A stretch of 64,000 bases of DNA from assembly GCF_004369225.1 (NCBI RefSeq), contig NZ_QFFZ01000006.1, positions 1-64,000 of the forward strand, written 5' to 3'. Both the position numbers and the translations under genes were made by a program. The stretch is from Pelotomaculum propionicicum (lineage in GTDB: Bacteria > Bacillota > Desulfotomaculia > Desulfotomaculales > Pelotomaculaceae). Under the pieces are notes generated by a model. The model was not told where the DNA came from. It did not search any database and was given only the letters and a program-made list of their open reading frames with translations. Position 1 is the first letter of the stretch. Each line of letters opens with the position of its first letter. Shown in pieces: positions 26,117 through 34,595 of the stretch.

Positions 26117-26881
26117 TTACGCATGATTATTATCAAATTTCACTCGGTCTAAGAAGAGGGATAAGAAACCGGCAGTAGTCCTTTGAGCTAAAGGCAGCAG
26201 AACCCTTGTCGCTAATCTATATGAGGCTTTATAATCTGCGTTTAAAACGTATGGCAAATATAACCGGGATGTCTTTGCATTTTGTTCAATATAACTCTCA
26301 GGCGTACTGTTTGTATATATACCATCAGAATAAACTGAATAATCTTGGTAATTTTCCTGCACCCATTTTTCGTATTCATTGTGTCCATTAAACGCTATCC
26401 CTCTGGCGTGATAAGGAACACAAAGATCTTGAGCCAAATGTAAAGCTGCCCCCAAAAAGAATATTGCCTTTTTCTTAGAGCCAGCATACCAATATGTTTC
26501 AGCCTTTTTAAAAAAGTAGCTGCATTCTGTTTTGGCATCAGGCCAGGGTCCAAATCCTTGGCCGGTCACAGGGTCAAAATAATGTGAAAAGTTCTTCCAT
26601 CCTTTATCAGCCCATCCCACTCCTTTATTTATTAGCTCAAGATAATTATTCAAAAATTGGGCATAGATTTTTTTACCGTCGTTTTTAAGGATATATAGAG
26701 CTTGCCGGTTGCAAAAAAAATGGGTGTCTCCTATACCAGAAAAAAGATTCTGTATTGGAGTTCCCACTGCCAGGAACAGTTTAAGGGTGTTCCAAGAAGC
26801 TGTATCCACTTTTATTACCACTTCCCTGCTAATTATTTTATGATATATAATCCATATAATAATTTTTGAGAGAAGCAGCAA
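26117..26881 (-). CDS. zinc-dependent phospholipase C-like protein
   Basis: Up to 254 residues, resembling bacterial zinc-dependent phospholipase C (alpha-toxin fold). The Trp and His ligands of the first site fit SWNTL and DTHFFCNRQALYIL; NFSHYFDP, FFLGAALHLAQDLCVPYHA and NGHNEYEKWVQEN supply the other His, Asp and Glu ligands in the expected order. In the known enzymes the Trp is residue 1 of the mature protein. The start is uncertain: the N-terminal 20 residues are hydrophobic, but a GTG just before VDTASW is also possible. It may act on phospholipids or be a related wall or spore protein. Confidence 0.65.
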   Translation of the reverse strand: MLLLSKIIIWIIYHKIISREVVIKVDTASWNTLKLFLAVGTPIQNLFSGIGDTHFFCNRQALYILKNDGKKIYAQFLNNYLELINKGVGWADKGWKNFSHYFDPVTGQGFGPWPDAKTECSYFFKKAETYWYAGSKKKAIFFLGAALHLAQDLCVPYHARGIAFNGHNEYEKWVQENYQDYSVYSDGIYTNSTPESYIEQNAKTSRLYLPYVLNADYKASYRLATRVLLPLAQRTTAGFLSLFLDRVKFDNNHA

Positions 26882-26936
26882 AATTATTCAGGAAAAAATT
26901 TTTAATATAATACGTACAACTTTTATTGAAAAATCG

Positions 26937-26962
26937 ACGCGCTGGAATCGTTTCTAACGCGT
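26937..26962. repeat. terminator-like palindrome, copy 3
   Basis: ACGCGCTGGAA pairs with TTCTAACGCGT with one mismatch and one G-T pair. It lies between the iorB stop (26991) and the phospholipase start, so on the minus strand it would end the iorAB operon. Copy 2 is nearly its exact complement. Confidence 0.6.
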
Positions 26963-26990
26963 TAAAAATAACTGGCTAGGGTATTTGTAC

Positions 26991-27614
26991 CTAATTATTT
27001 CTATTTGACCTAAATGATTGTGCAACATCATAGCCCATACAAAATGCTTTTAAATTTAAACTCAAATTCTTTTCTGGAACTGCTAACCTTATAATTCTTT
27101 CAAATGTTTCCTTGGGAATTGACAAATATCCAATACCAGCGAGAGCTCCGGCCATGACAATATTTTGCACAACGGGATTACCTGCCTGAGTGGCAATGTT
27201 AGTACTCTCAATAATAAAAACCTGGGCTGAAATTTCATTGAGCTTGCCGAGCATGATATCTATGTCCGGATATTTATCCTTGCCCATAAGTACGCCAACT
27301 GGATAAACAGGACGGGGATTAACAATAACGTTTGTGCCTCGGCTGCCAAACTCCAAAACTGTTCTTACTGCTTCAACAGGCTCAAAGCAAACTATCACGT
27401 CTGCGCAGCCGGAAGGTATGATTGGACCATAAAGAAGTTTACGGGACAGTCTGATATGTGAAGACACTGAACCGCCGCGCTGGGACATGCCGTATGATTC
27501 ACCGACAGTTACCTTATAACCGACAGCGGCAGCCGATTTTGCCAGGATTTCAGAAACGAGAATATTTCCCTGGCCGCCAACACCAGTAATAATTAAATTC
27601 AAAGGTTCTTTCAT
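26991..27614 (-). CDS. iorB: indolepyruvate:ferredoxin oxidoreductase, beta subunit
   Basis: A 207-residue gamma-domain protein of the 2-oxoacid:ferredoxin oxidoreductase family. It starts LIITGVGGQGNILVSEILA and has GESYGMSQRGGSVSSHIR near residue 38, both typical of IorB. With IorA it oxidises aryl pyruvates such as indolepyruvate to the acyl-CoA and reduces ferredoxin, or runs in reverse. A strong GGGGGG-type binding site precedes the ATG, and iorA ends one base upstream. Third gene of the operon. Confidence 0.9.
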   Translation of the reverse strand: MKEPLNLIITGVGGQGNILVSEILAKSAAAVGYKVTVGESYGMSQRGGSVSSHIRLSRKLLYGPIIPSGCADVIVCFEPVEAVRTVLEFGSRGTNVIVNPRPVYPVGVLMGKDKYPDIDIMLGKLNEISAQVFIIESTNIATQAGNPVVQNIVMAGALAGIGYLSIPKETFERIIRLAVPEKNLSLNLKAFCMGYDVAQSFRSNRNN

Positions 27615-27615
27615 T

Positions 27616-29526
27616 TTAGTCCCCCCCTTCTACAACTATTGCGCCTGCTGGACAAAGGGTTGCACAAACTCCGCATCCCGCGCACACAGCTTCATCTATG
27701 GCTGCCTTCCCTGCAGATAGATCCCATATATTGCCAGGACAGCCCCATACTGAAGTGCAAAAGCGCCCGCAGCCGCAAGTATCACCGCGGCAGATGGACT
27801 GATCGACAAAGACCCTTTTCTTCTTTTGCCGTCGTCGTCCAGCGACAAGAGCGCATTCCTGACGCAGGATTAAGACCTTGACACCTGGCGACCTCAGCAT
27901 TTTGCATATTTTTTCCGCTACCTGGTTGTTTTCAAAAGGGTCTGCTATTTCACATGTAACTCCAAAGCCCCTGACTATATCTTCAATTAGTATTTTATTT
28001 ACTGGAGCACCCTGTACGGTTATTCCTGTGCCGGGGTGGGGCTGGTGTCCGGTCATGGCGGTAACGCCGTTGTCTAAAACAATACACAAAAAATCAGAGC
28101 CGCTGTAATGACCGTTAATCAAGCCGGGAATTACAGCATGGTAAAACGTTGAATCACCCACAAAGGTTAGGGCCGGCCTCTTTAAACCAAACCTGCCGAG
28201 TTTGCTTAGCCCGCCTGCAATTGTTGGTCCCGCCCCCATGCAGTGCAGAGTGTCAAAAAGGTTGAATCCTGTATCCCAGGCACCGAGAGCATAACAGCCA
28301 ATATCACCGGCGACGATGCAATCTCTGCCGTCTACTGCTATAGCATTTTTGACGGCCCAAAAGGAAGCCCGGTGTGGGCAGCCTGGACACATGGCGTATT
28401 CCCGCGGCGGGATCATGGCTGCCAGTTCAGTTATTTTATTTTGAGCATAGCCGGGTTTCTCATACTGGATGCCTTTAACCCTGGCTAATGTTTTTAAAAT
28501 TATGTCAACGTTCATCTCGCCGCAAGAAGGTCCGCGGGCGCCGGCAACATCACCGGAGATTTTACCAAAAAACTTTACTTTGTTTGCACTGTTCCTGGCG
28601 TAGAGAAGCATAACTCCTTCTTCAAGGAACGGGCGGACCTCTTCCGCGAAGATTACATTACTGACTCCCTTTAGCTGTGAAAGTATAAAATTCTCCGGCA
28701 GTGGATGTGTAGTTCCTACTCTAACAATCTTTACCTCGTCCCCAAGACCCAGCATATTAACTGCTTCTCTGGCGTAAAGCAGGCTGGTGCCGCTGCAGAA
28801 AATGGCGGTGTCAGCCTTTTCAGGGCCCTCGGTGAAATTTAGCCCGCACTCTTCCAGGACAACTGCGGCTTTACTTACCCTATCTCTCGCCCTCATGTGA
28901 AATACTGTTTTAGTTAAAAAGCATTCACCAGACGGAAAAACAGCTGTCCTTTTATCCTGCAGCGGTGTGTCAAGAATAACTAAGCCACGTGAGTGAGAAA
29001 TCCTGGTTACAGATCGCAGCAGGACCGGCCCCTTTATCCTTTCTGACAAGTCAAACGCCAACCTGGTCATGTACTTTGCTTCTTCTACAGAAGATGGTTC
29101 AAGTACAGGGACCATAGCGGCTTTGGCCAGGTATCGCGCATCGTATTCCTTTACGCTGGAATGCCCCTGCGGGTCGTCTGCCACTGTAACTACCAGGCCA
29201 CCTTTACACCCGCCGAGATTCATGCTGGTAAGAAAGTCAAAGGCCACATTTAAACCGTCAGACTTCATCACGCACATAGCTCTCAGACCGGCGAAAGATG
29301 CCGCGGCGGTACCTTCCAGAGACACTATCTCATTAACCGACCATTCAGTGTATACTTCATTGGACGGGATCCTGGCCAGGGTTTCAATTATCTCAGTGGT
29401 TGGAGAGCCAGGATATGATGCGACAAAACAAACTCCCGCCTCAATTGCGCCCCGGGCAATAGCTTCGTTTCCGTTTAATAAAACCTTATCCCCTGCCCTG
29501 CCTTCAATCACATCTTTCCAACCCAT
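27616..29526 (-). CDS. iorA: indolepyruvate:ferredoxin oxidoreductase, alpha subunit
   Basis: A 636-residue subunit combining the pyrimidine and thiamine diphosphate domains with a C-terminal ferredoxin domain. VASYPGSPTTEIIE near residue 35 starts the first domain, and the thiamine diphosphate site follows as GDIGCYALG near 405 and GDSTFYHAVIPGLING near 455. The end has Cys clusters CRGDTCGCGRFC and CAGCGVCATLC. The gene starts directly after the stop of the FrhB-like gene, whose 3' end carries the GGAGG. Confidence 0.92.
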   Translation of the reverse strand: MGWKDVIEGRAGDKVLLNGNEAIARGAIEAGVCFVASYPGSPTTEIIETLARIPSNEVYTEWSVNEIVSLEGTAAASFAGLRAMCVMKSDGLNVAFDFLTSMNLGGCKGGLVVTVADDPQGHSSVKEYDARYLAKAAMVPVLEPSSVEEAKYMTRLAFDLSERIKGPVLLRSVTRISHSRGLVILDTPLQDKRTAVFPSGECFLTKTVFHMRARDRVSKAAVVLEECGLNFTEGPEKADTAIFCSGTSLLYAREAVNMLGLGDEVKIVRVGTTHPLPENFILSQLKGVSNVIFAEEVRPFLEEGVMLLYARNSANKVKFFGKISGDVAGARGPSCGEMNVDIILKTLARVKGIQYEKPGYAQNKITELAAMIPPREYAMCPGCPHRASFWAVKNAIAVDGRDCIVAGDIGCYALGAWDTGFNLFDTLHCMGAGPTIAGGLSKLGRFGLKRPALTFVGDSTFYHAVIPGLINGHYSGSDFLCIVLDNGVTAMTGHQPHPGTGITVQGAPVNKILIEDIVRGFGVTCEIADPFENNQVAEKICKMLRSPGVKVLILRQECALVAGRRRQKKKRVFVDQSICRGDTCGCGRFCTSVWGCPGNIWDLSAGKAAIDEAVCAGCGVCATLCPAGAIVVEGGD

Positions 29527-30609
29527 TTAGATGTCACCTCCTGTGACAAGGAAAAATTCTTTTTCTTGATCGGAAAGTTCAAGGTATTTAGCGTCTGGTC
29601 TCTCCAGAACACGTTTCTTTTTATTGAATACAGCTTTTTTGAGCAAAGGCAAGCGATCGCCAGGATATTCCTTTAATTCTATTACATCTCTTGCCGCGGC
29701 GTCCTTAACCAGGTTTGAACCTTTGGTAGTCCGCATGATTAAAGTATTCCAGCCGTAATCATACTCGGTTGAACCAACTGACAGGTCCGCCAGTTCAGAT
29801 AACGGGTCATAACATATATGGCACGAATCACGGACATACTCGCGCATCTCGTCAAAAGGCAGGTAAGTTTCCTTATTCCCTCTTGCAAACTTTATGTCAC
29901 CTGGAATATCCATTTTTTCGTATCCATCCAGTTTTTTATCTTTTATCAACTGGTAAAAATCAGGCGAAAATGAACCCATGCAAAAAAGTCCTATTATTAA
30001 TGATATTTTCTCCCCTTTTATCTCTGCTGCTTGCTGCATTTTTCGCGCGGCTGTAGACTGACAAGGACGGCCTACAACACCGATGTGCTGGTAGCCTTTT
30101 TTCAATGCCTCCTGGAAAAGACTTAAGTTGGGCGCAGCGGTATATTTCGAGCCTGCACATGCCAGCATATCACCCGCGTCTGCAGCAATAAAAGGTTTTG
30201 CCTGGGTATAATTACCTCCAGTCATTAAAGCACAGTCTAAAATGCCTGTTTCCAAGGCGAAAATGGACAAGGCTGTTACTACACCGCCATATTGCCCCCT
30301 GCTGCGAATCGATTCATCAGTAGCTCTGGCAAAATAAATCGCTTCATAATTCCCTAGTACCAGATCAAATTCTATTGGTCCAAAAGTATCTCTTCTCAAA
30401 AGATCATAATTAGTGGAAGCTCGCGGACAGATCCTGTAGCAGTTCCCATCTGTTATCTTACAATCGTGAATAACCGCGACCCTTTCACCATAACACTTTA
30501 TATATGGGCAGTAACCTACACAGGCGCCACAACCACTACATAAGCCAGGGCTAATGATGTTCTTTTTTAGCATTTCAGCAGAATTATATCCATCACCACG
30601 TTCTCCCAT
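29527..30609 (-). CDS. FrhB/FdhB-type coenzyme F420 hydrogenase/dehydrogenase beta subunit homologue
   Basis: A protein of about 360 residues, first in the iorAB operon. The start has a 4Fe-4S site (GLCSGCGACVGYCPYIKC) with further cysteines (CKITDGNCYRIC), followed by the FrhB_FdhB domain, where GRPCQSTAARKM near residue 185 is conserved. Relatives in methanogens oxidise F420H2; in syntrophic Firmicutes, which lack large F420 pools, they are more likely flavin-dependent ferredoxin oxidoreductases. The ATG at 30609 fits GAGGGA better than the upstream GTG. Its link with IorAB suggests electron transfer from or to ferredoxin. Confidence 0.8.
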   Translation of the reverse strand: MGERGDGYNSAEMLKKNIISPGLCSGCGACVGYCPYIKCYGERVAVIHDCKITDGNCYRICPRASTNYDLLRRDTFGPIEFDLVLGNYEAIYFARATDESIRSRGQYGGVVTALSIFALETGILDCALMTGGNYTQAKPFIAADAGDMLACAGSKYTAAPNLSLFQEALKKGYQHIGVVGRPCQSTAARKMQQAAEIKGEKISLIIGLFCMGSFSPDFYQLIKDKKLDGYEKMDIPGDIKFARGNKETYLPFDEMREYVRDSCHICYDPLSELADLSVGSTEYDYGWNTLIMRTTKGSNLVKDAAARDVIELKEYPGDRLPLLKKAVFNKKKRVLERPDAKYLELSDQEKEFFLVTGGDI

Positions 30610-30618
30610 ATAATGCAC

Positions 30619-30939
30619 TCCCTCTATCTCAATATATAGTTAAAACTTAATGGCGTTATAATATTAATATATAAATTAAAGTTGTATATAGAATATCATA
30701 TTTTTTAAAATAAGTGTATAATGTAAGGTATAATGCATAATAATAATAATACTCTGAATAGACAGATTATTAAGCTATTTTATGAAAAGTCAAAATAATG
30801 ATAATTAATTGTATATTCGCATATATATAATAAAAATATAGTACTTGGAATATTTTAGACGACTCACAATAGATATCTTTGATAACTATGTTCAAATAAA
30901 AATCATTAAACCTAATTTGTATAAAGGAAATAAAAAAAA
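30619..30939. other. AT-rich intergenic region upstream of the FrhB-iorAB operon
   Basis: No gene is visible between the FrhB-like start and the PFOR terminator. It is very AT-rich with several TATAAT-like strings (for example near 30655-30660 and 30728-30733), so it should hold the minus-strand promoter of the FrhB-iorAB operon. No GG-N10-GC sigma-54 pattern was found. Confidence 0.4.
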
Positions 30940-30962
30940 GCGGAGGCTTATAAAGCCTCCGC
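30940..30962 (-). terminator. terminator of the mmc gene block after PFOR
   Basis: GCGGAGGCTT pairs perfectly with its complement over a 3-base loop and is followed on the minus strand by a run of eight T. It starts 15 bases after the PFOR stop and ends the whole propionate block. Confidence 0.9.
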
Positions 30963-30976
30963 CGCTTTGTAGTAAC

Positions 30977-33900
30977 TTATGCTTGCGCCATTCTCTTGTA
31001 GACTTCGTATCTTTCCTTGGCGTCTGCCTCGGTCTTCTTGAAGAGTTCTTCGGCTGCTGCCGGGAACAGTTTTGCCAGGGAGTTGAAACGGACCTCGCTC
31101 GCGATGAAGTCTCTGAAGGATTCGGTCGGCTCCTTGGAATCCAGAATAAACGGATTCTTGCCTTCCTTCTTGAGATCCGGGTTGTATCTCCACAGGTGCC
31201 AGTAACCGGACTTGACCGCTCTCTTCATTTCTTCCTGGCTCTTGGTCATGCCGCCCTTGAGGCCGTGGTTGATACAGGAGGCATAGCAGATGACCAGGGA
31301 CGGTCCCTTGTACTGTTCGGCTTCCTTGAAGGCTTTAACGGTTTGTGCCATGTCGGCGCCCATAGCTACCTGGGCTACATACACATAACCATATGATACT
31401 GCCATCATACCGAGGTCTTTCTTCTTGGTCCTCTTACCAGCGGCGGCAAACTTGGCGACAGCCGCTGTAGGAGTGGACTTGGAGGACTGACCACCGGTGT
31501 TGGAGTAAACTTCGGTGTCCATAACCAGGATGTTGATGTCTTCGCCGGACGCCAGTACGTGGTCCAGACCGCCGTAACCGATGTCGTACGCCCAACCGTC
31601 ACCACCGAAGGCCCAGTTGGATTTTTTGATGAGGAAGTCTTTCAGTTCCAGGATTTGCTTCAGTGTTGGATTGTCTGAAGCTTCGAGCAGCGGCACGAGT
31701 TTCTTAGTGGCAGCCTTGGAAGCGTCGCCGTCATACATGCCGTCGAGCCACTCCTGCAGAGCAGCCTTGGTCTCAGCAGTAATATCCTGAGCCAGGGCTT
31801 CTCTTGCCAGGTTGGCGATTCTTTCCTTGAGCTGTTTCACACCCAGGTATAAACCAAAGCCGAATTCGGCGCTGTCTTCAAACAGTGAGTTGGACCAGGC
31901 AGGGCCGTGGCCTTCAGCGTTCTTGGTGTAAGGCATGGACGGAGCCGCGGCGGCCCAGATAGAGGAGCAGCCCGTGGCGTTGGCCATCATCATTCTGTCA
32001 CCAAACAGCTGGGTGAGCAGCTTCACGTAAGGAGTCTCGCCGCAGCCTGCGCAGGCGCCGGAGAACTCAAGCAGGGGCTGGCAGAACTGGCTGCCTTTTA
32101 CAGTATATTTATCCCACAGGTTGTCTCTGATGGGAATGGTCATGGCATATTCCCAGTTGTCAGTCTGCGCGGCAGCCTGGCTTTCAAAGTCTTTCATGAC
32201 CAGAGCCTTGGTCTTGGCGGGGCAGACATCCACGCAAACACCGCAGCCCATGCAGTCAAGCGGGCTGACCTGCATGCGGTAAGTGTATCCTTCCAGCTGC
32301 TTACCGACAGCCTTAAGGGTTTCAAAGCCTTCAGGCGCAGCTTTAGCTTCATCGGCATTGACAAGAATCGGCCTGATGGTCGCGTGCGGGCATACCAGCG
32401 AGCACTGGTTGCACTGGATGCAGTTTTCTTTAATCCACTCGGGAACAAAGTCTGCCACGCCGCGCTTTTCGTATTTCGCTGTGCCGGACGGGAAGGTGCC
32501 GTCTTCAATGCCCTTGAACGCGCTGACCGGGAGGTTGTCGCCTTCCAGCCTGCCGATAGGCCTTAAGATATTTTTGATGAAATCGGGCTCGTCTTTCTCT
32601 TCCACTACATCGTCAGGAGCGTTGGCCCAGGCAGCCGGCACATCAATCTTAACCGGCGCTTCAATACCCTTGTCAACAGCACCGTAGTTCATGTTGACAA
32701 TGGCGTCGCCCTTCTTGCCGTAGGTCTTCTTAATTGTTTTCTTCAGTTCTTCAACCGCCTGGTCGCAAGGAATAACATTCGCCAGTTTGAAGAAAGCGGA
32801 CTGCATGATCATGTTGTAGCGGTTGCCAAGGCCGAGTTCCTTGGCGATATCAACGGCGTTAATGGTGTAGAACTTGATATTTTTCTGGGCAAGAGTCCTC
32901 TTCACCGCGGCCGGCAGTTTTTCATCCAGCTCTTCCGGTTTCCAGACACAGTTCAGGAGGAAGATACCGCCCTTCTTCAGTCCGGACAGCATATCCAGGG
33001 TATAGATGTACGACTGGTTGCTGCAGGAAACGAAGTCGGCGTTGGAAATCAGGTACGGAGCCTTGATCGGCTCTTTACCGAAACGCAGGTGCGATACGGT
33101 AAAGCCGCCTGACTTCTTGGAGTCGTAGGCGAAGTAAGCCTGCGAGAACAGGCCGCCGGCGCTGCCGATGATTTCCACGGCCTGCTTGTTGGCGCCCACC
33201 GTGCCGTCTGAGCCCAAACCATAGAACTTGCACTGGATGGTTCCCTCGGGGCAGACGTCGATGTTTTCGCCCCGCGGCAGTGAAGTGTTGGATACGTCGT
33301 CCACGATACTGATGGTGAAGTTGTTCTTCGGCTGGGCGGCTTTCAGGTTGTTAAACACAGCCACGATGTCAGCCGGAAGAGTATCTTTGGAACCGAGTCC
33401 GAAACGGCCGCCGACGATCAGCGGCTTCATCTCGGCATCATAGAATGTGTTCTTGATATCGGTGTAAAGCGGTTCACCGGGTGAACCAGGAGTCTTGATC
33501 CGGTCAAGCACGGCGATTCTCTTCACAGTCTTGGGCAGTACGTCAAAGAAGTATTTTGGCGACCATGGCCTGTACAGGTGCACCTTGATCAAGCCAAGCT
33601 TATCTCCCTTGGCGTTCAGGTATTTAACAGTCTCCTCAATGGTGTCACAGACTGAGCCCATGGCCACAATGATATTTTCAGCGTCAGGCGCGCCGAAATA
33701 GTCAAACGGCTTGTATTTCCGGCCGGTCAGTTCGCCAATTTTCTGCATATATTCGTTTACGATATCAGGAACTGGCTCGAAGAACGGGCTGCAAGCCTCT
33801 CTGGCCTGGAAGAAGATATCCGGGTTCTGGTTTGAACCCCTGGTAACCGGGCGATCCGGGTTCAAGCTGTTGTCACGGAACGCTTTAATGGCATCCCAGT

Positions 33901-34486
33901 CAACAATCTTGGCCAGGTCATCGTATGCGATTGTTTCAACGTTTTGCTGCTCGTGCGAGGTTCTGAAACCATCATAGAAGTGCAGGAACGGTATTCTGGA
34001 CTTGATAGCAGCCATGTGGGCCACGCAGCCAAGGTCTATAACCTCCTGCACGCTGTTGGAACACAGCAGAGCCCAGCCGGTTTGCACGGTGGACATGACG
34101 TCGGAGTGGTCACCGAAGATGTTCAACGCGTGGGTTGCCAGACTGCGGGCTGTTACATGCAAAACACCCGGCAAAAGTTCACCGGCGATTTTGTACATAT
34201 TGGGGATCATCAGTAGTAAACCTTGAGAAGCTGTGTAACTTGTGGTTAATGCGCCCGCGCAGAGAGAACCGTGCATTGCTCCGGCCGCGCCTGCTTCAGA
34301 CTGCATTTCCCTAACATCAACAGTTTGCCCAAAAATGTTTTTTAATCCCTGGGCGCTCCATTCATCCACATATTCAGCCATGGGTGAGGATGGAGTAATT
34401 GGGAATATGCAAGCGACTTCTGTAAAAGCATATGACGCGTACGCCGCTGCCTTGGTTCCATCCATGGTCTTCATTTCTTTGCCCAT
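30977..34486 (-). CDS. nifJ: pyruvate:ferredoxin (flavodoxin) oxidoreductase
   Basis: A 1169-residue single-chain PFOR that converts pyruvate and CoA to acetyl-CoA and CO2 with reduction of ferredoxin. The start (TMDGTKAAAYASYAFTEVA) is the pyrimidine domain; two 4Fe-4S motifs lie near residues 690-760 (CIQCNQCSLVCP and CMGCGVCVDVCP); a further cluster ligand pair and the thiamine diphosphate site follow (GACAGCGETPYVKLL near 815, then DGWAYDIGYGG). The length is full. In propionate oxidation it is the last step and the source of low-potential electrons for hydrogen or formate. A large hairpin separates it from the preceding gene. Confidence 0.96.
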   Translation of the reverse strand: MGKEMKTMDGTKAAAYASYAFTEVACIFPITPSSPMAEYVDEWSAQGLKNIFGQTVDVREMQSEAGAAGAMHGSLCAGALTTSYTASQGLLLMIPNMYKIAGELLPGVLHVTARSLATHALNIFGDHSDVMSTVQTGWALLCSNSVQEVIDLGCVAHMAAIKSRIPFLHFYDGFRTSHEQQNVETIAYDDLAKIVDWDAIKAFRDNSLNPDRPVTRGSNQNPDIFFQAREACSPFFEPVPDIVNEYMQKIGELTGRKYKPFDYFGAPDAENIIVAMGSVCDTIEETVKYLNAKGDKLGLIKVHLYRPWSPKYFFDVLPKTVKRIAVLDRIKTPGSPGEPLYTDIKNTFYDAEMKPLIVGGRFGLGSKDTLPADIVAVFNNLKAAQPKNNFTISIVDDVSNTSLPRGENIDVCPEGTIQCKFYGLGSDGTVGANKQAVEIIGSAGGLFSQAYFAYDSKKSGGFTVSHLRFGKEPIKAPYLISNADFVSCSNQSYIYTLDMLSGLKKGGIFLLNCVWKPEELDEKLPAAVKRTLAQKNIKFYTINAVDIAKELGLGNRYNMIMQSAFFKLANVIPCDQAVEELKKTIKKTYGKKGDAIVNMNYGAVDKGIEAPVKIDVPAAWANAPDDVVEEKDEPDFIKNILRPIGRLEGDNLPVSAFKGIEDGTFPSGTAKYEKRGVADFVPEWIKENCIQCNQCSLVCPHATIRPILVNADEAKAAPEGFETLKAVGKQLEGYTYRMQVSPLDCMGCGVCVDVCPAKTKALVMKDFESQAAAQTDNWEYAMTIPIRDNLWDKYTVKGSQFCQPLLEFSGACAGCGETPYVKLLTQLFGDRMMMANATGCSSIWAAAAPSMPYTKNAEGHGPAWSNSLFEDSAEFGFGLYLGVKQLKERIANLAREALAQDITAETKAALQEWLDGMYDGDASKAATKKLVPLLEASDNPTLKQILELKDFLIKKSNWAFGGDGWAYDIGYGGLDHVLASGEDINILVMDTEVYSNTGGQSSKSTPTAAVAKFAAAGKRTKKKDLGMMAVSYGYVYVAQVAMGADMAQTVKAFKEAEQYKGPSLVICYASCINHGLKGGMTKSQEEMKRAVKSGYWHLWRYNPDLKKEGKNPFILDSKEPTESFRDFIASEVRFNSLAKLFPAAAEELFKKTEADAKERYEVYKRMAQA

Positions 34487-34529
34487 TTAGTTAACTAACC
34501 TCCTTATTGATTTACTTCACAAAATATCC

Positions 34530-34575
34530 CGTCATAACGGGCCAGTCGGAAGAAACCGCCGGCCCGATTATGACG
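34530..34575 (-). terminator. hairpin between the 5S subunit gene and PFOR
   Basis: CGTCATAACGGGCC (34530-34543) pairs with GGCCCGATTATGACG (34561-34575) with one bulged base. No long T-run follows, so it is more likely a partial terminator or mRNA-processing structure that sets PFOR expression apart from the upstream genes. Confidence 0.5.
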
Positions 34576-34595
34576 TTATTTAATTTGTACTTTGA

